Counted from the first letter of the stretch, positions 22,755 to 32,050 are shown. The stretch is 64,000 nt of DNA from Solea solea (GCF_958295425.1 NC_081144.1:25886327-25950326), one strand, 5' to 3'. The notes: generated by a model not told the origin, from the sequence alone. Translations and numbers: made by a program.

Positions 22755-24006
22755 TGTTCTAAAGTCTCATGTTTTATTCTTTATTCAGGTTGAGTTACTG
22801 CAGTTTGACAGAGATCAGCTGTTCTTCTCTGGCCTCAGCTCTGAAGTCCAACCCCTCACACCTGAGAGACCTGGACCTGAGACAGAACCAGCTGCAGGAT
22901 TCAGCAGTGAAGCCTCTGTGTGATCTTCAGGAGAGTCCAGACTACAGACTGGAGACTCTGAGGTGAGTTGAGTGTTGTTCTTATCACAGTCAGACAAACA
23001 TCAGTGTTTCCTCAGTGAAGCTGTGACAGCACAATAGTGACAGACTTCATGATTGGACACAAAGACACAGAGAGACAACAGACGAGCCACGAGCTGCTGC
23101 TGCTGCTCACAGACTAGAGCTGAGCGCCTCACATGATGAGCGTCCATCAGCTGTTTGACTTCATCACAGATTATAGTCCACTGTATCATACACTATAAAA
23201 ACAGCACCACATCTTGTTTGGATAGAAAATGTCAAAGTAGTTTGTAAATCTGCAGCCACTTTCAGACTCTAACGTCATTTTCCTTAAAAGTCTGATATTT
23301 ATCATAAGCAAAGAAATTAAAATGAGTCTTCTCTAACTTTAAGAATTTACACCTTGGCAAGGGAGAACCCAAAAGCACGACAACGAGGCAGGCACGTTAG
23401 TAGAGGAAATGCAGATTACTAAATCCAAAACCAGGAAATCTGTCACAAACAGGCAAACACATCAGAACAAGAAGACTGACTAGAAAAAAACCAACACAAG
23501 ACCATCTGAAAATGGGCTGCTATATAATCACTGAGGGACTAATGAGCCAATGGAAAACCAGGTGAGGGAAATGAGTTGATTGCATGCAAGAAAGGCGGGA
23601 TCTGAAATGACAGGAGAACTAGTGACAAGACATGGAAACAAATGAAAAAGAAAAACAAACTAAGAGTTAGTGCAAGTACGTTACAGAGTGAGTGAATTTT
23701 ATGTTTGTTTTTTAAACACAGCAGTAGTGAAGCAGGAGCAGCAGGGATTTGCTCCGCCTCTGCGGACGCTCGGCTCAGACGTCGCTGTCATTAGATGCTC
23801 GGTGTGATCCATAGATTTGTTGTTGACGTGTTATTTTGTTTTTAATGGAAACGTTTTGACCTGAAAGTTTAAAAGTTTGTATATTAGTTTTTTTTATTTT
23901 AACCTGGAATTTTAGATTTATATTAAAGTCGCACGGTCATTGTATCTGTATTTAAATATAATATGTAAATATTAGATATGTAGAGTAGTATATATTTGTA
24001 CACGTC

Positions 24007-24039
<33 letters not shown>

Positions 24040-25155
24040 TGTATATATATATATATATATATACATATACTACTCTACAAGGCTGTAATATATCTATTTT
24101 CCACATTGCATTATTTGTATTGTATATTTTAATAGAAATAAATTAATAAATGAAGTTAAATATTTAAAATGTAAAAATAACAACAACATATATATGCATT
24201 TATTAAAAGTATTTCATATGTTCATTTATCAACACTGTAGGTGGCGGTAATGAGGCTGCAGCACTTAGTGCCAGCCGCCATTCAAACAGCAGAACAATAC
24301 ATACATACTTGCATACTTGAGTATTGAGAAACAACCACATACTTGTGTACTCCCGTACTTGGCAAGTATATACTCCCAGCGTACTTCTCAAGTATATACT
24401 TCCCAAGTAAGCAAGTACATACTTGCTTACTTGAGTATTGACAAATGGCCACAGAGTACGCATTTAAGGCCACAGCAGAACATGTGACCTTTACTTCCAT
24501 GTCAACAGAGATGAACATAAAGAAACAGCAGCCCCTGCTGGTGAGGAGTAGTTCCTGCAGCACTACAGATACACGATATGGACAAAAGTATTTGAATTCA
24601 TGTGTTTCAATCGGGCTTTGGACTCTCGGCCTCTTCTCTCAGTGAAGGACAATCAGACAGTTTGATGAAGGTGCTTTTCTACTCCAACATGACTGTGTCC
24701 CAGTGGACAAAGCAACGACTATAAAGACCCCCACAGAGCCCTGACCTTTAACCCCATCCAGAATGAACTGGAACAGAGATTAAGAGCCAGACCTTCTCGT
24801 CCAGCATCAGTGTGTGACCTCATCAATGCTCTACACAATGAATGGACACTAATTCTCACAGAAACAGGAAGAGTTGAAGCTGTTAAAGCTGCAAAACTCC
24901 ATATGAAAATACTGTGTATGTATTTGAATACTTCATAATAGTCTGTGTTGGTTTCATGGTCAGACTTCTGTTTATTTGTTTTCATCCAACTCCAAACAAT
25001 GAGTGTTTGGTGAATGAGTGAATGTGAGCTGTTGTAACATGTTATGTTATTATTCCACATCTGCTCTGAACTCTTTGTTGTGGATGAGCTTCATCACTGA
25101 CTCTGACTCTTCTTCTCTGTCGTCTTCTCTCAGCAGGTGGTGGTCACGAGCGTGA
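13744..25155 (+). CDS. NLRC3-like NLR with RING, FISNA-NACHT and LRR domains
   Basis: Spliced exons: 13741-13874 (ATG at 13744), 14463-14582, 14992-15200, 15879-17706, 18336-18509, 22069-22242, 22449-22622, 22789-22962 and 25137-25155. All introns are GT-AG and every junction stays in phase, giving a predicted 1000 residues. Order: two SPGPS repeats (about 1-85), RING (about 95-150), FISNA (about 158-230), NACHT with Walker A GVAGVGKT (252-259) and Walker [12 protein letters not shown] (324-334), helical NLR region, and four 58-residue LRR segments (about 763-994). The domain set is that of the expanded teleost NLRC3-like (NLR-C) family of cytosolic immune sensors. NACHT binds and hydrolyses nucleotide for oligomerisation; the RING could confer E3 ubiquitin ligase activity. 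No stop or frameshift was seen in the joined exons. The last exon is the least certain part. No PRY-SPRY (B30.2) exon was found downstream, unlike many family members. Confidence 0.85.
14463..14582 (+). CDS. NLRC3-like exon 2: second SPGPS repeat
   Basis: The exon is exactly 120 nt (40 codons), phase 2 to phase 2. It reads [20 protein letters not shown], then [20 protein letters not shown]. It is clearly a duplicate of exon 1's repeat (SPGPS, W/QSK, FS.EPGAS.TK). Such symmetric exons can be added or skipped without changing frame, which fits variable repeat numbers in this family. Confidence 0.82.
14838..14993 (+). repeat. 52-bp tandem triplication containing the RING-exon acceptor
   Basis: Three units of 52 bp (acatgtccacctgtcccc...gataaagaaatgtcttcacag) run up to the exon boundary. 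Each carries the same tgtcttcacag acceptor. Only the third joins to the RING coding sequence; the first two cag sites are potential decoy acceptors. Confidence 0.85.
14992..15200 (+). CDS. NLRC3-like exon 3: RING-type zinc finger
   Basis: The translation contains CPLC, then [10 protein letters not shown] and CPQC: C-x2-C, 11 residues, C-x-H-x2-C-x2-C, a spacer, and C-x2-C. That is a C3HC4 RING with all eight zinc ligands present. It ends in a Pro/Arg/Gly-rich tail. Family knowledge: a RING like this gives many fish NLRC3-like and TRIM proteins potential E3 ubiquitin ligase function. The acceptor lies at the end of a 52-bp triplicated intronic repeat. Confidence 0.87.
15568..15775 (+). repeat. 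19-bp minisatellite, ~11 copies
   Basis: The unit acaacaatatcacataaa(t/g) is repeated in the intron just upstream of the FISNA-NACHT exon, with a/g variation (caacagtatcac). It lies about 100 bp before the acceptor. Confidence 0.9.
15879..17706 (+). CDS. NLRC3-like exon 4: FISNA + NACHT + helical region
   Basis: This 1828-nt exon is open throughout. [25 protein letters not shown] through [33 protein letters not shown] at 16172-16195, [11 protein letters not shown] at about 16388-16420, and an ITSRPAA sensor-like segment at about 16540. The winged-helix and helical part ends in a family-typical [20 protein letters not shown], then FDLDKYRTS and [13 protein letters not shown] donor (gctca|gtgagt) precedes an in-frame TGA, so the exon must be spliced to reach the LRRs. 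The acceptor is a tandem cagcag. Confidence 0.93.
18238..18282 (+). repeat. (TAA)n microsatellite in NLR intron
   Basis: A run of ataat/taataa trinucleotides lies about 55 bp before the LRR exon 1 acceptor. Confidence 0.9.
18336..18509 (+). CDS. NLRC3-like LRR exon 1
   Basis: This symmetric exon is 174 nt, phase 2. It reads [20 protein letters not shown], then [20 protein letters not shown] and ends CRLKTLK. It is one ribonuclease-inhibitor type LRR pair (about 58 residues) per exon, the standard fish NLRC3-like design. It is separated from LRR exon 2 by a 3.6-kb intron carrying a transposon. Confidence 0.9.
18868..21440 (-). mobile_element. PIF/Harbinger-type element in NLR intron
   Basis: The left end reads cag, six g, then tattccatcaagcag. 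The right end, as reverse complement, reads ctggggggttttccatcaag, giving terminal inverted repeats of about 20 bp. The left terminus is present three times in tandem (18868, 18888, 18908). The interior encodes remnants of a Myb/SANT-like protein (minus strand) as found in PIF/Harbinger and ISL2EU-like elements. No HARBI1-type transposase was recognised, so this copy is non-autonomous. The target-site duplication was not resolved. Confidence 0.75.
20145..21040 (-). pseudogene. Myb/SANT-like protein of PIF/Harbinger element, decayed
   Basis: The minus strand from about 21040 reads [20 protein letters not shown], then [15 protein letters not shown], the Myb-like DNA-binding helices. After that a one-base shift and a TGG-TAG reading break the KIAARVNA segment before a gtaagt donor. 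A second exon (about 20765-20565) reads [20 protein letters not shown], then [21 protein letters not shown] third part (about 20378-20250) reads [20 protein letters not shown], then [18 protein letters not shown]. This is the usual three-part layout of the Myb-like partner of Harbinger transposases, now broken. Confidence 0.78.
22069..22242 (+). CDS. NLRC3-like LRR exon 2
   Basis: The exon is 174 nt, phase 2, with acceptor ttcag|gttg and donor ctgtg|gtgagt. It reads [20 protein letters not shown], then [20 protein letters not shown] and ends CRLETLW. It is near-identical to LRR exon 3, including about 100 bp of downstream intron, so the two arose by a recent duplication. Confidence 0.9.
22322..22412 (+). 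repeat. CA-rich microsatellite between LRR exons 2 and 3
   Basis: (CA)n with CG interruptions. A second (CA)n lies at about 22721-22753 between LRR exons 3 and 4, at the matching place in the duplicated exon-intron unit. Confidence 0.9.
22449..22622 (+). CDS. NLRC3-like LRR exon 3
   Basis: The exon is 174 nt, phase 2. It reads [20 protein letters not shown], then [20 protein letters not shown] and CRLETLW. It is flanked on both sides by CA-rich intron sequence shared with its neighbours. Confidence 0.9.
22789..22962 (+). CDS. NLRC3-like LRR exon 4
   Basis: The exon is 174 nt, phase 2. It reads [20 protein letters not shown], then [20 protein letters not shown] and ends DYRLETLR. The second half ([14 protein letters not shown]) diverges from the other LRRs, as is usual for the last repeat of the block. 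Its donor (ag|gtgagt) is intact. Confidence 0.88.
23346..23690. repeat. Dispersed non-coding repeat in NLR intron
   Basis: This block has aacccaaaagca near the start, a tatataatcactgagggac segment and aggtgagggaaatgag. It resembles in layout the elements at 28.96-30.12 kb and 32.15-32.45 kb (TATA-like block, aggtga..., then purine-rich sequence with acaggaagt-type words). No coding was seen. Family unresolved. Confidence 0.4.
24001..24070. repeat. (AT)n microsatellite
   Basis: An alternating AT run interrupted by acatatatgt. It is self-complementary. Confidence 0.9.
24285..24460. repeat. CAAGTA/TACTTG-rich inverted repeat block
   Basis: Repeated tacttg and caagta words surround a perfect inverted repeat at 24405-24434: 14-bp arms caagtaagcaagta and tacttgcttacttg around a 2-bp centre. 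Flanking words gagtattga(g/c)aa occur on both sides. It is probably a fold-back MITE remnant within the last NLR intron. Confidence 0.65.
24570..24930 (+). mobile_element. Tc1/mariner remnant
   Basis: It starts with acacgatatggacaaaagta, a known fish Tc1-type terminus. It contains a decayed transposase C-terminal segment (nucleotide motif tttaaccccatccagaatga, agccagaccttctcgtccag, gaagagttgaagctgttaaa) and ends near tgtatgtatttgaat. Stops and deletions break all frames. It is inside the predicted last intron of the NLR gene. Confidence 0.7.
25137..25155 (+). CDS. NLRC3-like predicted terminal exon
   Basis: After a pyrimidine-rich tract and cagcag, the phase-2 reading gives WWSRA and a TGA at 25153-25155. 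A (GT)n run follows at about 25158-25198. The splice acceptor is good and the phase fits, but such a short exon cannot be proven from sequence. If the real last exon is elsewhere, the C-terminus changes by a few residues or gains another domain. Confidence 0.45.
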
Positions 25156-25156
25156 T

Positions 25157-25200
<44 letters not shown>

Positions 25201-26250
25201 CCTGCACTGTGACGCTGCTTCAACAGATCTGTGACAGAACTTAAACGATGATGGTGTGATGTTTCTGTCCTAACTTCCTTAACCTGTGATGAGCTGTTTC
25301 AACATTTAATCCAAGGGGATTCATCTACAATGTTAATAATATCCATAATCTTTACTACATTATGTATAATTACATATCTGCAATTTAATGTTGTCTACTG
25401 ATTTTAAAAAACGCTTTATAAATATTTGACAGAATAATTGCTTAAATATTCAAAAACTCTGAACTCCAGCGCATGAGAGGTAATGAAAATAATGCCTGGT
25501 TCACAGTATGTGGAGCTGAAGAGATTGTGCACATTTGTCATCATGTTTTCCACGTGCTGTACACATATAATGCAACAAACACATTTTTTATTATTTTTTT
25601 ACATTTCATCATGTGTTGTTATTTGTGTAAAGAACAACTATGTGGTTCATTCCAAAATAATGATCTATGGTTTTAATCCACTTTTAAATTAAAAAAGTAA
25701 CCAAAATTGAAAGTAATTGAAATAGTTACACTACTATTACTTTTTCAACAACAGGCTAACTTGTAACTGTAACCAACTACAGTTCCAAAGTAATCTTCCC
25801 AACACTGCAGACTTGTGACCTTGACCAGACTTCATCTTATGAAAAACTTCATTCATTCATTCATTCATTATGTTAATGTTATAATCACAACTTCATGTTT
25901 AACAAAAACACATTGAAATCATCTCCTCTAAAGAAACTAAAGTATTTATTTCTTCAAACACAGTGTGTGTGTGTGTGTGTGTGGATCTGTCACCGCAGGC
26001 AAACACTGCTCTGCATGTAACACACTGCACGATGATTACTAATTACTCTGCCTCCTGCTTAGCATCACACACACACACACACACACAGCGACAGGTGTGA
26101 GTTGTGCATGTGCAGGTACGTGTCGGACGACAGTTTCAAACAAATAACATCATAGGATTTCTATGGATTTAAAAAAGCAGAAGAAACAACATGCAAATAT
26201 AATCAGTGAATGACACAGTCACCTCTCATTAAGACAGAGTTCTCCCCATC
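25156..26250. other. Non-coding stretch with microsatellites and a DNA-transposon end
   Basis: (GT)n at 25158-25198, about 25966-25981 and (AC)n at about 26068-26088. At about 25690-25810 the sequence reads as the end of a fish DNA transposon (agattactttggaactgtag in reverse complement, finishing aacactg). No gene is supported. No clear poly(A) signal for the NLR gene was found. Confidence 0.45.
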
Positions 26251-27520
26251 ACATGTTTCACCAGCAAAACCTTCTGTTATTATGGTCTGTCCTGGTGTTT
26301 GTATCGCACTTTGACTTCAGCATCTTCACAAAGAACTTTTCATCGCTGACGTGTCTTGTACAAATGGATGTGGTTTTAATGTTGATGAATTCAAAATGGT
26401 GGACTTCCTGTCCAGTTGAAGACATGATCTCAATGGACTTGTTTTGTTTGTCTTGGGCTGTGACGAGTTTCAAGTTTCATGAAATGTTGTGCAGCCGTTT
26501 TCCATCACTTTTACATATTAAACTTATTTTTTTGAAATGAGTCGCGTCCATTTTCACCGACGTTTCGTGCCTCAAACGTTTGATAGTTTCAGGAAGAAAT
26601 TAAATAAACTCATGTCCTCGGACCACTGGAAACGCTCAGTTTCCGTTAATTAACGCTTTTAAATAAACCTTGAAAAAGACACACACGTGTCCAAAGGTGT
26701 GGGACATCTGCTCTGTCCTCCGCACAGATATTTTTGTCCCACTGTCCTTTTTTTTCAGACTGCAGATCGGAGAGTATAGATTGCTGTTCTGTGTCACTCT
26801 CATCTCTCCATGACCAAATCTATTTCCTCAAAGGAGCCCGGAAAAGCTTTTAGCCGCCGCTTGAAAACGTCCAGCACAAAAGACACAGTCACGCTGTGAT
26901 GGAAGGTCACGCTGTAAAGTGTCGTGTGGAGAGTCCGGCCTTTGTGAGGCGGCTCTGCTGCCACTGAGACCTTTCCACCCTCACCGTCATCACTCCTGCT
27001 CCGTTCTCTCTGAGTCACGGTCGACCTCCAGAGGGTCAGTCGTGAATCACGTGATCACTCGAGTGATCACGTTAAAAAAAAGAAAGTCAGTTTTCTTGTC
27101 ATGGAGACACAAAGGAGATCAATGAAATAATAAGTCTTTACTTAAACTTACAAAGTGCCTTAAAGCCACGGTTCTCACACTGTGCTACATGTACCACCAG
27201 TGGTACGTGAGCTTCCTCTCAGAAATACTGTTCTACTGTATGAACCGGGGTTTAATAACAAAATAATAATAACCTTATCTCTAGTATATGTGAGGAAGAG
27301 GAGGATGATGAGAGAATAAATCTGCCTCCTGTGTCAAGTCAGCTCGGTCTTTTAACACCACTGTATTTGAACGTTAGTGATGATGGTGTTACTGAGAGAC
27401 CTCCAGGTACCAGACTCGGATCCAGCCGCTATATAACTATATAATGGAAAAGCAGCCAGAGCTGTGTTGGTGCTGCCGTTCACGTCTTTGTCTCACTGTT
27501 ACAGCTGTTACACTGAAGTT
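26251..27520. other. No gene seen
   Basis: Open frames here (for example 26253-26540) have no recognisable domain and look random. Sequence at 26740-26960 is non-repetitive and could be conserved non-coding DNA, but that cannot be judged without alignment. Confidence 0.4.
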
Positions 27521-27529
27521 TGTAAACCA

Positions 27530-27726
27530 CTCACTCTCCCATACCAAAGTCCACAGAGAAAATCAGTCCACTGCTGCCTCCATCACTATGATCAAATGTC
27601 TTTTCCAAATAAAATAATCCTTTGTTCAGATTGACCTCAGTGACACAGAGTGACCACAGGAGGCAGCAGAGGACCAGCAGCTAAAATCACTGATTTTCTC
27701 TGTGAGGTTTGGTGTGGGAGAGTGAG
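27530..27726. repeat. Fold-back repeat with 36-bp inverted arms
   Basis: 27530-27565 (ctcactctcccataccaaag...) is nearly the reverse complement of 27691-27726 (...ggtgtgggagagtgag), with a handful of mismatches. The interior word gattgacctcagtgacaca recurs at about 31160, so this belongs to a dispersed MITE-like family. Confidence 0.7.
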
Positions 27727-28960
27727 ACTGAAATACGGCACTGAGGGAACTCGTGGTTTGAACGTGACATTTGTTGATGTTTAAAAGTTACAGATTGCAG
27801 CCAATCAACTCATGAAGCAGTCGTTTTTACGACAAACATATGATTTTCTGTGGATTTTCAGGTTAGAAAACAAACAAACCTGGAACTCAAGAGGAAGTAA
27901 AGTCACTCAGAAACAGAAAGAATCAATCAGCCATGTTTGGATTTGATCTGTCACAGCAGGGAGTTCCCGGGCGGATCAGTCAAATATTGTCTCAGTTAAA
28001 GCGAGGCAGCACAGTTCACTTCAGCCAGAGCACTGGAGGGATTTCAATTTGATTTTAATTTGTTCATTAAATAAATTCAGTGGGAATAAACGTCCTCTAG
28101 GCCTCGAGTAAATGTGTCCCCGTCAGGTGTGACAGACGCAGCGCTGTAATAACGTCCGCTGACATGTCTACGCTGCAAAAAGTCATTTTCAAGAAAGCGA
28201 AATAAGAACGTTTATCTTTCTCTTAATGAGATAAAGCTTATTTTCTATTTCTTATAAAGTATCAGGCAATCTAAGACATTCTTAAAGACTCATTATTATT
28301 TTGTCATGTAAGAAATCTTTACATTTTGACCTCACCCTATATTAAGTAATCAAAGTCTAAACTCAAGCGCTGGAGCATTTTCTGATCTCCTACAGATACA
28401 CACGTCTTTTTTGTATTATTATATATTCATTTAAACAGTGGAATCATTTGTTCAGACATTTATTGATAAGTTTAGAACATCACATTAAAGTAACTAACCT
28501 AACACTGCTGTTCATACACACACACACACACACACCTCTTCCCTGTCACTACATCAAACAACATGCTTTTATCAGACTAATGAGAGCGTGGCATATGTTG
28601 TCTCAGTGTTCATTTCCTCCTGCACAGAGAAGAAAACGGGTGATAAAGCTGTCACACACACACACACACACACACACTCACGTCTCCTTTAATACAAACG
28701 TTGAATCTTAGTTAACTGCAGACACCTGTGACTGTCCCTGTGTGTGTGTGTGTGTGTGTCGTCGCCTCGTCAGTGCTGTCGTTAACAAATCACTGATAGT
28801 GGCGTGTGGCTGCCGCCGTCCCCTTTTGCATCCACACTCAACCACGGGAGAAGAAAGCGATTTCTCTGGTGTCGTAGATTAAAGTGTGTGAACAAAGTTC
28901 CCTGCTTTAAATATAGAGGCAAAGATAAACAGATTCAGCTCCTGAAAGATGAAAAATGTT
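27727..28960. other. Non-coding stretch with CA microsatellites
   Basis: (AC)n at 28514-28535 and 28654-28677 and (GT)n at 28740-28760. At about 28170-28330 an AT-rich block (gctgcaaaaagtcattttca) resembles a decayed MITE. No gene is supported. Confidence 0.4.
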
Positions 28961-28962
28961 AG

Positions 28963-30125
28963 GAACGGGGAATACACTGCTTGGACCCAAATGCATGAGA
29001 CAGGAGGCTCGATGACTGCTTTCAAGAGTCTTTATTCTCCTCTTGAAAAGGCAGACAAAACCAAAATCACTTCTTTACAGAAGGAAAAGTAAACTAGACT
29101 ATTCTAGAACACCAAAATCACTTCTTTACAGAAGGAAAATCTAAACTAGACTATTCTAGAAGAAAAACAATCACTTCTTTACAGAAGGAAACAATTAAAC
29201 TAGACTATTCTAGAAGAAAAACACAAACACTTATTTACAGAAGGAGAACAAACAAGACTATTCTGGAAGAAAAACAAAATCACTTCTTTGAAGAAGGAAA
29301 AACTAAACTATTCTAGAAGAAAAACAAAATCACTTCTTTACAGAAGGAAAAACTAAACTATTCTAGAACAAAATCACTTCTTTACAGAAGGAAAATCTAA
29401 ACTAGACTATTCTAGAAGAAAAACAATCACTTCTTTACAGAAGGAAACAATTAAACTAGACTATTCTAGAAGAAAAACACAAACACTTATTTACAGAAGG
29501 AGAACAAACAAGACTATTCTGGAAGAAAAACAAAATCACTTCTTTGAAGAAGGAAAAACTAAACTATTCTAGAAGAAAAACAAAATCACTTCTTTACAGA
29601 AGGAAAAACTAAACTATTCTAGAACAAAATCACTTCTTTACACAAGGAAAAACTAAACTATTCTAGAACAAAATCACTTCTTTACAGAAGGAAAAACTAA
29701 AACTAGACTATTCTAGAAGAAAAACAAAATCACTTCTTTACAGAAGGAAAAACTAAACTAGACTATTCTAGAAGAACAACTAAATCACAAGACAAGACTT
29801 GACTTGCACCTGACATGAACTGTAGGAGCATAAATGACAAGGGAACTGGGGACACTATATAGTGCAGAGGGAATCAAGGGCAGGTGCGAGTGCCTACTTA
29901 AGGATCACCAGGTGAAGTGCATGAGGGAATTAGGAGAGATGTGTCAAAACAACTGAAGAAACTACAAGACAGGAAGACATGACATTTACCAAAATAAAAG
30001 GGGAAGTGAAAATCAAACCCACACCAAAAGTGACATGAACTTAATGTGACTTTAAACCTAAACTAACACGATAACTAAACTAAGCAGAACAAAAACACTA
30101 ACAGACTTGACGCTTCATGACAAAA
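28963..30125. mobile_element. Non-autonomous element with internal minisatellite
   Basis: It begins near ggaacggggaatacactgct, with a 'tttattctcctcttgaaaag' block. A 700-bp minisatellite occupies the centre. A tail with gacactatatagtgcagagg, aggtgaagtgcatgaggg and gacaggaagacatgaca ends near the cttcatgac at 30115-30123. The same tail architecture appears in other repeats of this window (7.6 kb, 23.5 kb, 32.3 kb). No coding was seen. The class (LTR fragment or DNA element) is unresolved. Confidence 0.45.
29060..29790. repeat. ~50-bp minisatellite with TTCTAGAA motifs and 256-bp higher-order duplication
   Basis: The unit reads aatcacttctttacagaagg then aactaaact(agact)attctagaaga. About a dozen exact ttctagaa and two ttctggaa are present. 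A block of about 256 bp (from about 29114) is repeated almost exactly from about 29370, a higher-order duplication within the array. Confidence 0.88.
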
Positions 30126-30271
30126 AACCTCTTTGACTCAACTGTAGCTGTTGATGTCGCTGTGCACGCTACACACTGTGTTCTGCTTCTTATTCAGACT
30201 TTAAATCATTTACACACAAACACAAACTCAAGTTTTCATCCAGAAAAGTCTGTCACGCACACACACACACA

Positions 30272-30521
30272 CGTTCGACATTCATGACTTGAGGGGACAT
30301 TGCATTGACTTACATTCATTTCCTGGAGACTTACTCTAACCTTAACCACAGTTACTACTGGCCTAATCCTAATCCTAATCCTAACATTAAAACATATCTT
30401 CACCTTAAAATGGAGTCATTAACGTTATGAGGACTTGATTTTTGTCCCCACAAGGAAGACAAGTCCCCATAATGTGAGTGTGTAAATAGGTTTAGGTCCC
30501 CACAACATTAGTAATACCTGG

Positions 30522-30522
<1 letters not shown>
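30272..30522 (+). repeat. Dispersed repeat family 'gacttgagg', copy 1
   Basis: A block of about 250 bp from cattcatgacttgaggggac through cctaatcctaatcctaatcc and gtccccacaaggaagacaag to aatacctggaca. It is bordered by CA microsatellite on both sides. A near-identical copy lies at 31797-32050 and part of one in reverse orientation at 61425-61508. Confidence 0.85.
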
Positions 30523-30552
<30 letters not shown>

Positions 30553-30648
30553 GTGGAGAGAGAAACAAACAAGTTTATTCAAACAGACAAAAACAGATTT
30601 CGCCTTTCACATGACGAGATGAGTCTTTACACTTCAGCTCAGCTCCTC

Positions 30649-30651
<3 letters not shown>

Positions 30652-30719
<68 letters not shown>
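30652..30719. repeat. (GT)n microsatellite, ~34 units
   Basis: One of the longest pure dinucleotide runs in the window. A (TAA/TGA)n-type run follows at about 30863-30955. Confidence 0.95.
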
Positions 30720-30720
<1 letters not shown>

Positions 30721-30862
30721 GACGTGTCAGCAGCTCTGACTTGTCAGTCGACTGTGTCGGCTGCGAAGGCCTGAAAAGACAATTGGTGTGTGTGTGTGTG
30801 TGAGAAATGATGCTGGAGAGACGCCAACGTGTTTCACTCGTGTGTTTATTCACTGGGACACA

Positions 30863-30957
30863 TGATGATAATGATAATAATAATAATAACAATAATAATA
30901 ATAATGATGATAATAATAATAATGATGATAATAATAATAATAATAATAATGATAATG
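30863..30957. repeat. AAT/GAT trinucleotide microsatellite
   Basis: Interrupted ataataatgatgataataat run over about 95 bp. It explains the spurious Asn/Asp-rich frame there. Confidence 0.93.
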
Positions 30958-31765
30958 TGTCATATCTGACTAGAAATGAAGCGAACTGAAGATGAATTTG
31001 GAATATATGTTAAAAATGAAGATGATTTTAAAGAGATTGCTTGTTTTTTTGCCCGTTAACAAAGAGCTTAGTGAATAAAGGACAGCACACAGGAAGTGTG
31101 GATCCATGTGTTATTTTAAATGTGTTATTTTTGTGAACACATTTGAAATCCCTCATTGAGATTGACCTCAGTGACACAAAGTGTCCACAAGAGGCAGCAG
31201 CAGACCAGCAGCTCCTGTGTCCCCCATGTTCTCCATGAGCTAAAAATAGAGACGTGGTGACCACTTCACAAACATCCTGAAGACATTTTCTTAGGTGAGA
31301 CTGATGCTCACACGCCCGTCTTTGGCTGTTTCCTCACACAGGAAGTGCAGAGGGCACAGTCTCCTGTCTGTGTCAGTGCATCATAACGCCTCATTTAACT
31401 CTATTTACAGCTCTACACATCAGTCAGCTGATTGGCTGTAATCAGTTGCACTAACCTATTATTTTTAAACGTCTGTGCTGTGGTTTAATGAGACAGCACC
31501 TGCGTGTTTTTCATGATTTCACTTCTGTCAATCCAGAGAGAGGAGGAACCAAAACAAAGGCGCTTCTAAATTTAGCTCTGACACAGAATTAGTGAGACGT
31601 TCTCTGTAGTAGAAAGCAATAGGCTGGTGGTTACTAGGCAACTGGTGCTTGGCAACCTTGTTGGTAAGCATTGATTGTGCTTCAGAGGGAAGTCGGGGGG
31701 GCGTGGATGGGGGTGTGTGTCTTCAACATGTGAAAAAATAAAGATAGAAACAATGACATCTCTCT

Positions 31766-31796
<31 letters not shown>

Positions 31797-31797
<1 letters not shown>

Positions 31798-32050
31798 TGT
31801 TGGACATTCATGACTTGAGGGGACATTGCATTGACTTACATTCATTTCCTGGAGACTTAGTCTAACCTTAACCACAATTACTACTGGCCTAATCCTAATC
31901 CTAATCCTAACCTTAAAATATATCTTCACCTTAAAATGTAGTCATTTATGTGATGGGGACTTGATTTTTGTCCCCACAAGGAAGACAAGTCCCCATAATG
32001 TGACTCTGTAAACAGGTTTAGGTCCCCACAACATCAGTAATACCTGGACA
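31797..32050 (+). repeat. Dispersed repeat family 'gacttgagg', copy 2
   Basis: It matches 30272-30522 along its whole length with few substitutions and again ends in CA microsatellite (32048-32073). A (CT)n plus (AC)n run precedes it (31758-31796). Confidence 0.85.

Noticed and set aside
26253..26540. 95-codon plus frame (LLLLWSVLVFVSHFDFSIF)
   Set aside because: Hydrophobic by chance, no family resemblance, no splice or gene context.
29060..29790. CRISPR-like regular array
   Set aside because: Units are contiguous with no unique spacers, and the DNA is from a vertebrate.
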